NCBI GenBank assembly: GCA_030620095.1
Contig: JAUTXW010000878.1
Coordinates: 62,001 to 126,000, forward strand
Direction of reading: 5' to 3'
Length of the DNA: 64,000 nt
DNA from: Kuschelorhynchus macadamiae
Taxonomy: Eukaryota > Arthropoda > Insecta > Coleoptera > Curculionidae
The first letter of the stretch is position 1. Each line of letters opens with the position of its first letter. The notes beneath the pieces are model-generated. The model was given only the letters and a program-made list of their open reading frames with translations, searched no databases and was not told the origin of the DNA. Positions 34,500 to 46,115 of this stretch are shown here, one piece after another. A program made the translations under genes and the position numbers.

Positions 34500-34576
34500 T
34501 TGTCCCGAAACCTCACTGGCCCAAACCGACAATACCCCTAAAAGTCACTGGCCCAAAAAGTCGAAATCCCGACACT
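34500..34576. repeat. Repeat with reiterated cactggcccaaa motif
   Basis: cactggcccaaa occurs twice (about 34518 and 34546), the second copy followed by a-gtcgaaatcccgacac. The same motif and tail appear at 60858-60915. Probably pieces of one unidentified repeat family; here the Harbinger-like MITE has inserted right after it. Confidence 0.6.
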
Positions 34577-34578
34577 TA

Positions 34579-35135
34579 AGCTACATTTACATTCACTTCA
34601 AAATCCAAGTTGAAATTGACATTTCGTAAAAGTGCATTTACATTGAAAATGATATTCCTGAACAGCTGATCAGATTTTTATTATTTTTCCAAAATATTAA
34701 TGTAAAATACACTAAACTGGAGCAAGAAGATTGTTTAGTAATTTTTGTACGCTCTTTAGTTGTGGTTTTAGGCGTTTATGTCTACTTTAGTCTTGGCTAT
34801 ACCTTCAGAATTAACCCAAAAATATCCGAATAAAGGTTTTTTTTTCATTAAAGCGGTAAAAAACATTTATATTTTTAAATAATTAGATGTGTGAAAGTAT
34901 TAAGACATTTCTATTTTTAAATAATTAGATGTGTAAAAGTATTAAGAATTTTGTTAATTAAAATAAAAATTATAATTATTCTGCTTGCCATCGGCAAGCT
35001 CCTTGCTTTAATCTGAAGTCAACTTTGAAGTGCACTTCGAATTTTGTCTAATGTAAATGACACCATACTATTGCCGTTTGACAAGCAAGCCAATTTCATG
35101 ACAAATTCGAGTTGAAATAGAATGTAAATGTAGCT
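34579..35135. mobile_element. PIF/Harbinger-like MITE (557 bp)
   Basis: Ends agctacatttacattc and gaatgtaaatgtagct are perfect inverted repeats, extended by a weaker sub-terminal match (ttgaaattga against the complement of tcgagttgaaat). TTA flanks both sides (34576-34578, 35136-35138), the 3-bp duplication of PIF/Harbinger. The interior is non-coding and holds a 42-bp tandem duplication at 34863-34946. Confidence 0.8.
34863..34946. repeat. 42-bp tandem duplication inside the MITE
   Basis: Two head-to-tail copies starting acattt-tatttttaaata and containing aattagatgtgt-aaagt, differing at only two positions by eye; a replication-slippage type duplication. Confidence 0.85.
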
Positions 35136-35138
35136 TTA

Positions 35139-35852
35139 TTGCCAAACTGCTTTATTGTTTGGATAAACTTTAGAGAACGAATCTTACGAATCTACGGACT
35201 ACCATAGTTGATTATTTATTAGTATGTTTGTATTTACATTTGATAACTTTGGTTAATCCTGAAATTCCTGAAATTAATAAGTTGCAAATCGTCAGAAAAT
35301 TACCTAGTTTATAAAAATAGCTTCGTATTATCCTACTACGAACATATTTCGTAGTTAGGAGTTATGATACAATTAAAAAGTTTCGTTATTATCTATGGAA
35401 GAAAAATGCTTGAACATTGTTGGTTTGATTATGGATCCCGATATGCCCTGAATTCTCAGTTTTTCGTCCGTTTAAATTTTATTTCAAGGAGACTGGAAAG
35501 ATAGATGCAACAATAATTATTTAAAACCACCATCAATATACGACATCAGAATGTGTTTTGTACTTTCACATATCATATTGGTAAGTCACCTAGATTCTTT
35601 TTTTTATGTGTTCACATCTATATTCTTAAATGTCCCTCTTCGGATTTTTTACAATAGTTGGATTTTTTAATTATAAACTAAATGTAAGTGAAAACAAAAG
35701 CATTTGTAATTGCTTGATAACATGATAATAATAAATATCCGTCAAGACTAGATAAACCTTTGACATAATATAAATATACAAGAAAAATAGTTACAAGATG
35801 TTTCCAAGGGCAAAAATATCTTCTTTATGTTAAATCTAATTGCAATAAAACT
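35139..35852. other. Non-coding stretch
   Basis: No gene, element end or repeat recognised between the Harbinger-like MITE and the foldback structure. Confidence 0.4.
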
Positions 35853-35870
35853 TTGCAAACCCTTTCGATA

Positions 35871-37400
35871 GGGGGTGGTAAACGTTAATGACGTAATAAA
35901 AAAAAACACTTATTTTTAAAAATGCAATATCTCTTTTATCATTACTTTGTATTTACATTAAAGAACGATGAAACCCGTATATATAAATTTTAAGGAGTTC
36001 AAAAGTTACCCACTTCTCCTATATAAAATAATATATGCTTTACTTGACCTGTTAACTGGAAACCTACCAAAGTGCCCCCCTTTTTGGTCTACCCCGTATA
36101 ATGAACAAACATTATTTTGATACAAAAAGTTAAATAACTTTAAGTTTCGCCGTTTTTTGAAACATCACCTCAATTTTATTTTATATTACTCGAGAAGAAT
36201 TAAATATCTACGTCATTATTTTTCAATGTTAGAACATTTACCCCACCTATTTCTATTTTCAGTGTGGCCATTATTGGTTTTGCGTCCTAAAAAGATGATT
36301 TTGTTACTCTTTTATACACCTTTCTCACTTTTAGATTCCATAACTTCAAAATAAGTGCGCCCCCCGATTTACCTCTACACCGCTGTCTTTCAACCTTGAA
36401 CGAAAACTCGTAACCTGGTCCACATATACGAACATAAACATTTTGAATGTTAAAAATGTTTCAAACATCCTCACACCTGCATGATTTTGTACCCTCCAAG
36501 AGCCAGTCATAACTATTAACTATTGTAACAGCAAAATCAAAAATATCTTAGAAAACAAACTTAAAAACATTATTCAAAGGTGCACCGCGACAAAATGAGA
36601 ACCTGACGATCGATGGATAATAGTCGGCATTCCGCTTGCTCGGCTTTGCTCGCAGAATCACGCCACATCTCATGTTTTGGTTGACTCTCACCAATCGCCT
36701 GGTGGGGGGCTAAGCTCCCCCTAGCCCCCCCCCCCTAGTTGCGCCACTGGCAATGTCTTTCTTACCTTAACTTGAAATTAAACGAAATTCTGCAGTCAAT
36801 TGCAGTAATATAAACTTAATGTATGGCCTTTTTCTAGGTATGGTGGCAAACGACAGGGGCGGAGTAAAATATTAATTTATTTTTTAAAAAGCAATATTTG
36901 TTGAAATTTTGCAGACACATAGAGTAGTATACACTTAATACATGGTCTTTTTTTAGGTGGGGTGGCAAACGACAGGGGCGGAGTAAAAAAGTAAATTATT
37001 TATAAAAATGCAATGTCTTTCTTACCTTAACTTTAAATCAAACGGAATTCTGCAGGTAGAAGGAGTAATATACCATTAATATATGGTCTTTTTTTAGGTG
37101 GGGTGGCAAACGACAGGGGCGGAGTAAAAAATTAATTTATTTTTTAAAACGCAACATTTGTTTCATCATTACATTAAATTTAACGAAATTTTGCAGACAC
37201 ATGGAGTAGTATACAGTTAATACAGGGTCTTTTTTTAAGTGGGGTGGCAAACGACAGGGGCGGAGCAAAAAAAAATATATTTTTATAAATGTAATGTTTT
37301 TCTTAACTTAACTTGAATTTAAACGAAATTCTGGAGGCAGATGGAATAATATACCCTTAATATATGGTCTCTTTTTAGGTGGGTTGGCAAACGACAGGTA
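35871..37400 (+). repeat. Left satellite arm (forward monomers)
   Basis: Clear monomer cores (ggtggcaaacgacagg) occur at about 36842, 36960, 37102, 37243 and 37383, with spacing of 119 to 141 bp. A diverged outermost unit is at about 35871. Two further faint units near 36070 and 36353 share aagtg-c-ccccc and a tctac-cc-g block, about twice the monomer length apart. A hAT-type end interrupts at 36748. Each good monomer carries an AT-rich part, the phrase caagttaaggtaagaaagac or its complement, and the G-rich core. Confidence 0.8.
36400..36748. mobile_element. hAT-type element fragment inside the left arm
   Basis: The sequence ends ccctagttgcgccactg at 36748, the same kind of terminus as the hAT element ending at 23680 (ttacgccactg), preceded by a long run of C. 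The satellite resumes immediately at gcaatgtctttc. The left end was not found, so the start is approximate. Confidence 0.45.
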
Positions 37401-37404
37401 TAAT

Positions 37405-38065
37405 TCAAGGTATTATTCCGAATGTTATTTAGCGTGTCACATTTTTAATAGCATAAAAAAAGTTTTTGGTAGAACTCAGCTTTTGCCACCACCTATCGGT
37501 TCAATCAACGAATCAGTTAAAGTAGATGGACTGTAATAAATAATATGCAATTTTAAATGTAAAAAAATAATTTTAATATAAAAGATAACAAAAACATATC
37601 TGTTTGTTACAGTTTAACACAAGAACGTATTAACGAAAAATTCTTTTTACAACAAATCACAATAAATAGTTTTTTTATTTATTTTGGTAGGTTAATCATA
37701 ATAACTTTCTTTTAATACTTAATAAAATAAAAACGAATTGCTTTATGTTACATTTCACATAGAAATTGAACTAAAGTAATACATGCAGATAACAACAAAT
37801 AGTTCTTTTTAATAAAAGAAACAACCGTCCTATGTTAAAATTCATATTTACAGAGGAATTAAAACTTAAATAACATTGACAGAAAAATTAATTCCTATTA
37901 AACAAAACAAAAACCAACCGATGTTGTTAAATTTTATATTTACACAGGAACTAAGTAAACTAAAAATAATGTTCATCATAATAAAAAGTTGTAAGTCGCG
38001 GTATGCTACATTTTATATTTACACAGGAACTAAAATAATATACAGATACAGGGTTAAACAACGCT
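37405..38065. repeat. Foldback spacer: ~90-bp tandem repeat
   Basis: Blocks of the form atgttaaattttatatttac followed by acaggaactaa recur at about 37737, 37829, 37920 and 38001 (periods 92, 91 and 81). Fainter copies lie at about 37598 and 37690. This repeat is unrelated to the satellite of the arms. No open frame of note. Confidence 0.75.
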
Positions 38066-38069
38066 AAAA

Positions 38070-40980
38070 AAATGTACTCCGCCTTTGTCGTTTGCCACCC
38101 CACCTAGGAAAAGGCTATATATTAAGGGTATATTACTCCACTGCAAAATTTCGTATAAATACAAGTTAAGTTAAGAAAAACATTACACTTTTAAAAATGT
38201 AACAATTTTTTACTCCGCCCCTCTCGTTTGCCACTCCACTTAAAAAAAGACCATGCATTAAGTGTATACTACTCCACGTGCCTGCAAAATTTCGTTAAAT
38301 TTGAGTTAATCATAAAAGAAATATTTCTCTTTTAAAAATAAATTTATTTTTTACTCCGCCCCTGTCGTTTGCCACCCCACCTAGAAAAAGACCATATATT
38401 AAGGGTATCTTAGTGCATTTGTCTACAGATTTTCGTTTAATTTCAAGTTAACGTAAGAAAGACATTGCAATTTTTAAATATATTAATTTTTTACTCCGCC
38501 TTTGTCGTTTGCCACCCCACCTAAAAAATACCATGTATTTAGCGTACACTACTCCATGTGCCAGCAAAACTTCGTTAAATTTGAGTTAATGATAAAAGAA
38601 ATATTGCTTTTTTACAAATAAATTTATTTTTTACTCCGCCCCTGTCGTTTGCCACCCCACCTAGGAAAAGACCATATATTAAGGGTATCTTAGTGCATTT
38701 GTCTGCAGAATTTTGTTTAATTTCAAGTTAACGTAAGAAAGACATTGCATTTTTTAAAATATATTAATTTTTTACTCCGCCCCTGTCGTTTGCCACCCCC
38801 ACCTAAAAAAACCATTTATTTAGTGTATACTACTCCATGTGACAGCAAAACTTCGTTAGATTTGAGTTAATGATAAAAGAAATATTGCTTTTTTACAAAT
38901 AAATTTATTTTTTACTCCGCCCTTGTCGTTTGCCACTTCACCTAGGAAAACACTATATATTAAGGGTATATTACTCCACCTGCCTGAAGAATTGCGTTTA
39001 ATTTAAAGTTAAGGTAAGAAAGACATTGCATTTTTAAAAATAAATTAATTTTTTCCTCTGCCCCTGTCGTTTGCCACCCCTTCTAAAAAAAGAACATGTA
39101 TCAAGTATATATTACTCCATTTGTCTAAAACATTTCGTTAAATTTGAGGTAATGATAGAAGAAATAATTCATTTTTAAAAATAAATTAATTTTTTACTCC
39201 ACCCTTGTCGTTTGCCACCCCACCTAAAAGAAGACCATATATTAAGGGTATATAACTCCATCTGTTTGCAAAATTTCGTTTAAATTCAAGTTAAGTTAAG
39301 AAAGACATTGAGTTTTTAAAAACATATTAATTTTTTACTCCGCCCCTGTCGTTTACCACCCACCTAGGAAAAGACTATATATTAAGGGTATATTATTCCA
39401 TCTGTCTGCAGGATTTCGTTTAATTTCAAGTTAAAGGAGAACTGCACGCAAAAAGTGAAAAACCAGCGACAAGGTCTAATCAAGTTCAAAGTAAGATGAA
39501 AAGGTACCTACGTATTAGAGAAAACCTCCTGCACGTCCGACCTCAAACAAATGTGTTATGTATAGGCAATTAAAATTACATTTCGTTTAAAAATTGGTTC
39601 AAAGGGTTCACGCGCTGCAGAAATACAAAGACATGAGTACGATTTAAGATTTCAAATTTTGCAGTTACGTAGACAAAGGATCAATGTAAGGCGTTAAAGA
39701 GCCATTTTGTGGAAAAAAAATTATATGCGAAGGCATCTGCGTCAAAAAGTGGTCAAAAAATGATCGAAAATGGACAAATCTACTTTTATTTTGTAACTTT
39801 AGATTTGATTTTTTCATAAAAATTCGCATTTAGCGCCCAACTATACATATTTTCCTATTAAAATCACATTGAAGCTAATACATATCTCCTATAGTTTTAA
39901 CATAATATTGCAGCGGCGGAAGGCTTGCAAATGATCCGTATTAGTGCGTGCAGTTCCCCCTTAAGAAAAACATTACATTTTCAAAAGTATATTATTTTTT
40001 TACTCCGCCCCTGTTACTTGCCACCCCACCTAGAAAAAGACCCCATATTAACGGTATAATATTCCATATGCCTGCAAAAATTCGTTTAAATTGAAGTTAA
40101 GTTAAGAAAAACATTACATTTTTAAAAATATATTAATTGTTTACTCCGCCCCTGTCGTTTGCCACCGCACCTTAAAAAAGACCATATATTAAGGGTATAT
40201 TACTCCACCTACCTGCAGAATTTCGTTTAATTTCAAGTTAAGGTAAGAAAGACATTGCATTTTTAATAATAATTTAATTTTTTACTCCGCCTCTGTCGTT
40301 TGCCACCCCACCTAAAACACGATGATAAAACAAATATTGCGTTTTAAAAAATATATTAATTTTTTACGGCGCCTCTGTCGTTTGCCACCCGATCTATTAA
40401 AAGTCTATATTTTAATTGTATATTAAGCCATCTGCCTGCTGAATTTCGTTTAATTTCAAGTTAATGTAAGAAAAACATTGCATTTTTAAAAATTTTTCTC
40501 CGCCCCTGTCGTTTGCCACCCCACCTAGAAAAAGACAATATATTAAGGGTATATTACTCCATCTACCATATATTAAGGATATATTACTTCATCTACTTAC
40601 AGAATTCCGTTTAATTTCAAGTTGAGGTAAGAATGACATTGCATTTTTAAAAATAAATTATTTTTTTACTCCTTCCCTGTCATTTGTCACCCCACCTAAA
40701 AAAAGACTACGTATTAAGGGTATATTACTACACCTGCCTGCAGAATTTCGTTTAATTTCAAATTAATGTGAGAAAGACATTGTGTTTTTAACCATAAATT
40801 CATTTTTTACCCCGCCCCTGTCGTTTGCCACCCCACCTATGAAAAGACCATGTGTTACGTGTATATTACTCCACCTGTCTACAAAATTTCGTTAAATTTG
40901 AGACAATGATAATAAAAGAGATATTGCATTTTTAGAAATAAATGATTTTTTTATTACGTCATTAACGTTTGATACCCCCT
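38070..40980 (-). repeat. Right satellite arm (reverse monomers)
   Basis: About eighteen monomers in the reverse orientation, with cores gtcgtttgccaccccacct near 38088, 38226, 38366, 38507, 38647, 38787, 38927, 39067, 39207 and 39347. After a MITE they continue near 40015, 40155, 40295, 40375, 40505, 40678 and 40822, and a diverged terminal one lies near 40963. Most spacings are 140 or 141 bp; one short unit (80 bp) and one long unit (about 173 bp) occur near 40.3-40.7 kb. The core is far better kept than the AT-rich remainder. Confidence 0.85.
39435..39960. mobile_element. piggyBac-type MITE (TTAA duplication) in the right arm
   Basis: TTAA lies at 39431-39434 and 39961-39964. The ends aggagaactgcacgca and the complement of gggggaactgcacgca match in 14 of 16 bases. 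TTAA target duplication is the piggyBac hallmark. The 526-bp interior is non-coding and lacks the satellite core, and the interrupted monomer carries a TTAA at the expected place. Confidence 0.75.
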
Positions 40981-40997
40981 ATCGAAAGAGTTTGCAA

Positions 40998-42038
40998 TAG
41001 TAGCATTACACATGTCATTTAAGATATCAATTTCTACGTTAATGTGATATTTAAAAAAATAAGCTATTACATTAAAACAGTTAATATGAACCCAAGGTTA
41101 TGCACTCAAGTATTAACATTTGAGTTGTGACAATTGGAAGTCAGAACATAGAACTGCAATAGATCGCAGCCTTGTCCGTCTCTTGTGCCTCATTTCATTC
41201 ACACTCTGAACCTAGCTTCAAAACTAACTTGTCATATTTATTCAAAAAGAGACATAGCAAAAAATAATATCTTATGATGGTGCTGGTAATCACATCATTC
41301 ACATCAATTTATTGATATTGTGGACAACTGCGATAATTTGTAATTTTTTAAAAACCAAAGCTTATTAACTAATGATTCTGGAGTTGTCGGCAAACAAGTT
41401 ACAAAATTGTATTAAGGGACTAACTCAACTGAAACTTTATTCTTTAGGACCAAGATTAAATTGATGGACTTTCGCCTCTCAAACAGCCTTATCAAGAAAG
41501 CTTTGCTGTAGAAAGAAGTATAAAATTGGGGCAAAACAAAACATTGAAATTTCATTCTCTGGATGACTCTCAAAATAGCTAGAAATGGAAATATTACACA
41601 TAATTTAAGTATATGTTTTAAATTTATTTTATTTATGTTTTAAAGAAGTTTTAAGGAATAGAATTATTATTATTGAGTTATTTATTGAATACTCCATTTA
41701 ACTGTGCTTAGATTTTTGATATTAGGTGTAATTGTACTTATTTGGACAAACATTTATGCTTGTTTGGAACTATTTGTTTAGAAAATATAATATTATTTTA
41801 ATTAAGTCTCTAAAAAATATATCCAATTTTTTTTCAATACTATATTGAAAGATTTATTATATCATAAAAATAAATAAAAACAATTTGATGTTTTCCTCAA
41901 TGATTTCTGTATCTCCCACAAACATGAATGAATATCCAGTCTTTTTTCTAACATTTTATAAAAAGTGATTATAGGCTTCAAAAGTTATTTTTTTGAAAAC
42001 TGTTTGATCAAATAATTTAGAACAATTAAAAAATTAAC

Positions 42039-42047
<9 letters not shown>
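40998..42047. other. Non-coding stretch
   Basis: No gene or element recognised between the foldback structure and the AT-repeat cluster. Confidence 0.4.

Positions 42048-42091
<44 letters not shown>
42048..42091. repeat. (AT)n microsatellite
   Basis: About 22 AT units directly preceding a long inverted repeat. Confidence 0.95.
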
Positions 42092-42093
<2 letters not shown>

Positions 42094-42289
42094 ATGGAAA
42101 TTTATTTTCTAAAATAAAAACATATTTAGTTAATAGTGTAAAATTGGTGCTACTATATATAATATTAATTTGTTTTTAATGTATTTTTCTTTTAATGGTC
42201 ATTGTTTGTTTTAAATGTAATGTTTTTAAATATTTTAAATTTTACACTATTAACTATATATATTTTTATTTTAGAAAATAATTTTCCAT
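42094..42289. repeat. Long hairpin, ~52-bp arms
   Basis: The arm 42094-42145 (atggaaatttattttctaaa ... agtgtaaaatt) is the near-perfect complement of 42238-42289, leaving a loop of about 92 bases. It resembles a small TIR element, but no target duplication is clear because AT repeats flank it. Confidence 0.85.
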
Positions 42290-42332
42290 TATGAGCGAAA
42301 TGTCCATGTAAATTATAGATTTATTTTTCAAT

Positions 42333-43340
<1,008 letters not shown>

Positions 43341-43344
43341 GAAA

Positions 43345-44187
43345 TGCGTCTATTCGCGAAGATCCTAGTCAGTTCATGAAACGTCGTCATATTGTGTATA
43401 AATATGAGCTTCCAGAATCTGCCTAGTCTCCTCATGAAGAGCCCATAAAGTTTTGCCGTACTGCGTGTAACACAATCTATCATTAAAAATCGGCGAAGTA
43501 ACGCGTTCCAGTTGTTGAATTGTGTTTGTTTTGATTTCATTGTAATGGGTAATTTTCTTTCTGCTATTTCTAGATATTATCAAAAAAAAAACTATGATCA
43601 AAAGTTGTTTAATATGTATATTAAAGTAATTATTATAAGTCATACATTTAATTATACAAGTATAATTAAATCAGATTAAAGTAAATACTGAACATTTAGA
43701 ATCATTATACCAGTTGTTTCTCTATGGCCAGTTCTTTAAAGCAAACTCACTTCATCTCACAAAAGTGCCCATGTATTAGTAAATAAAAGGGATTTAATAA
43801 GACTTAGAATTGCGTTCGTTTTTTATAAAATTTATTTTTGTTGCCTAACAATATTATATTATGGTATTATAAGGATCTGGTATATAATTGTATGCTTATT
43901 TTGTGGCCTGCAGTTATTTTGTAACCATACAGTCATACAGGTCATGGATCATATGTTCAAAATTGATCACTTTGTATAATTCTGCGTCTCGCAAATACCA
44001 TTTAAACATAAAAGACAATTTTTCTTGGGCACTTTTCGAACCTGCAAGATTACAATTTAGGCATATTGTGTTATGCAAAATACTTCAATGAAAATCCCAG
44101 GCAGATCCTGCAACTTTAAGTTTTTTCTCAATATGCCGACGCTTCATGAACTGACTAGGATCTTCGTCTTCGCGAAAAGACGGATTC
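43345..44187. mobile_element. Non-autonomous TIR element (about 0.84 kb), family unknown
   Basis: The left end (about 43347-43397) contains agatcctagtcagttcatga and cgtc-tcatattg. The right end (about 44135-44182) is its reverse complement over about 45 bases, differing by a small insertion (gacgaa) near ttcgcgaag. The interior has no familiar protein. The outermost bases are blurred, so no target duplication could be read. Confidence 0.65.
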
Positions 44188-44189
44188 CA

Positions 44190-45585
44190 CTATAAGACTA
44201 CGCTACGACATATACATAAATCTCATTATTATAGATGGTATCGGGACGGCTGGACCTTAGCATTAATATTAGAATTCTGGCTAGAAATAATAATAAATAC
44301 CAGCAGTTTTTTCGCCATGCAACGGTATATAAGTTGGTATTGTCGCATTTGTCCTAATCTTCATCTGTCCTACCACCCGAATGGAGTTTTGTCTGACAAG
44401 GATAGAAGACGAGATGGATTTATAGACAATCAAATGTGCTGATGTGTAGAATATAAATAATGTGGCGAATTTTCCAGAAGTTTTTAACAATATAAATATG
44501 ACCTACCTAATTAGTAATTACTGATAATATTTATTGCTACAATTATTGATTGTGTATTTCTTAAGAATATTTGCTTTATTTTCGATTATTTTTGTACAAG
44601 ATATTCTCAAAAAAGTGAAATTATACTAATTTTTATTTTGTAGGCATAATAGGTATCGTGGATGCAAACTGAAAATGTATGGATATCATAACTTGCTTTT
44701 TATGGGTATCCTACACCATTTTTATGTATTGGTTATTTTATATTTAAATTACATTTCACCTAATTCGGGATAGGATAAGTAGAATTGTCATTGTTCGTCA
44801 GTTTTTAAGATAGGTACATTATAAACATCCATGCCATGTTTTTATTTTTAATCTCACAAATGCAATCTGGCCTAATAACCATTAGACAGCAGTGCAATGT
44901 TGTGAGGATTACCCAGGTCCCAGCTTGAAGTGTATTTCCTTTTAACTGTTTTCCAATGTAGCAAATATTGATGTATATCCTGCTTTAAATAATATCTTAC
45001 TAAATAATATGCACCATTTAGCATGTTTTGTTAATTATTTAGACGAATTATAATATGATGAATTCTATTGAGACTTCAGTAATGCTGATTTCATGATGAT
45101 AAATAATTATTTAGTGAATATTGATTGAGCAAAATGGTTTAGAGATTGAGTACGAGCTTGGCTGCAGAAAGACGATAAGAAAGAGATAATCTAGGTGGGT
45201 ATAAACTGGTCATTCTCTAAAAACACATTAAAAGTTCTTCATTTTTGAGACAGTTTAGTCCTACATTGAAACATCTTATCTGTAAGAAAAGGAGAGTGCA
45301 CAGAAAGTATATGTCATCTCGATTCCACTGGGATTGTGAATCATTTGCAAACATTAGTTCATTGCATAGTGGGAAGCATTGATATTTGTTATGCTGTGTA
45401 TATTTGGGAAACTGAATCCTCATTACAGCTCGGTGTTGGATAGGTTCATCAAACACAAGCGTAACTATAATAGTTTTCCTAATACTGTGTTTTGAGAGAG
45501 TAACTGCTGCCCCGATAGTGCTTACATTATTTGCGAATGACAATAAAGATCATAAAACCTTCCACGGTGATTATTTTGCAAAGGG
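44190..45585. other. Non-coding stretch
   Basis: No gene or element recognised. Short minus-strand frames at 44281-44490 and 45217-45543 show no known motif. Confidence 0.4.
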
Positions 45586-45589
45586 CATA

Positions 45590-46115
45590 AAGAAGTTTGT
45601 CTCAAATTACAAGCTATACAGTCTCAACCTCAATTTCTCTGAATCAGTGAAGGACCTTGGAGTGTGGTTCATGAGAAATTGAGCTTCTTTCAGCATATTT
45701 CCAATATCAGCTTGAAGGGTTCCAAAAATGCTTGGGTTTATCACTCTCAATACTTGAACTTCCACTGAATATTCCCAAAACTTTCTATGCTTCCCTGGTA
45801 AGATTAATTCTGGAATATGCTACAGTGGTCTAGTTTCCTCAATAGCGTGTCAACATAAACATGATCGAGAATATCAATAGAAATTAAACTTCTATGCTTT
45901 GTGGCTTTTAGGTGTGGGGCCAACTTTCAGGAGTATCATAGAGTGGACATGCTTGTTAGACTTGGATTGAGCACTTTTAAGAGAAGATGATTACTTTTTG
46001 ACCTTGCTATGTCTAATTGATTGTCCACAGTTACTTTCTAGGATTGGTTTTAATGTCCCCTAAATGTAATCTTCATCACTTTAAACTTTTTGCTGTCTTT
46101 CGATGCTACAAACTA
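45590..46115 (+). pseudogene. LINE-K: C-terminal RT remnant
   Basis: SVKDLGVWF (about 45646-45672), then in shifting frames a KMLGFI-T block (about 45727-45755) and a GKINSGICYSGLVSSIACQH-type stretch (about 45795-45855). The order corresponds to the thumb and C-terminal parts of CR1/Jockey ORF2 (VKDLGV-D--L-F--HI, LGFI-R, LYxxLV---LEY). No catalytic box; short and very decayed. Confidence 0.6.

Larger units (their letters stand above)
35853..40997. mobile_element. Foldback-like element built from inverted satellite arms
   Basis: Terminal inverted repeats start ttgcaaac-ctttcgataggg at 35853 and are mirrored at the right end (complement, to 40997), continuing into cgttaatgacgtaataaaa. Inside, monomers with the core ggcaaacgacaggggcggag run in one orientation in the left arm (to about 37400) and in the opposite one in the right arm (from about 38070). 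Between them lies a spacer of another repeat. This is the plan of foldback (FB) elements, known in Drosophila. No coding frame was found and no convincing target duplication was seen. Other elements have inserted in both arms. Confidence 0.7.

Noticed and set aside
36157..36354. 65-codon frame in the left foldback arm
   Set aside because: Hydrophobic AT-driven translation in diverged satellite DNA.
36760..40980. CRISPR-like array
   Set aside because: Regular spacing, but the setting is a eukaryotic genome, the variable parts are diverged copies of each other and the array is inverted; it is satellite DNA.
45217..45543. 108-codon minus-strand frame
   Set aside because: No recognised motif, no partner features; length alone is weak evidence in this window.
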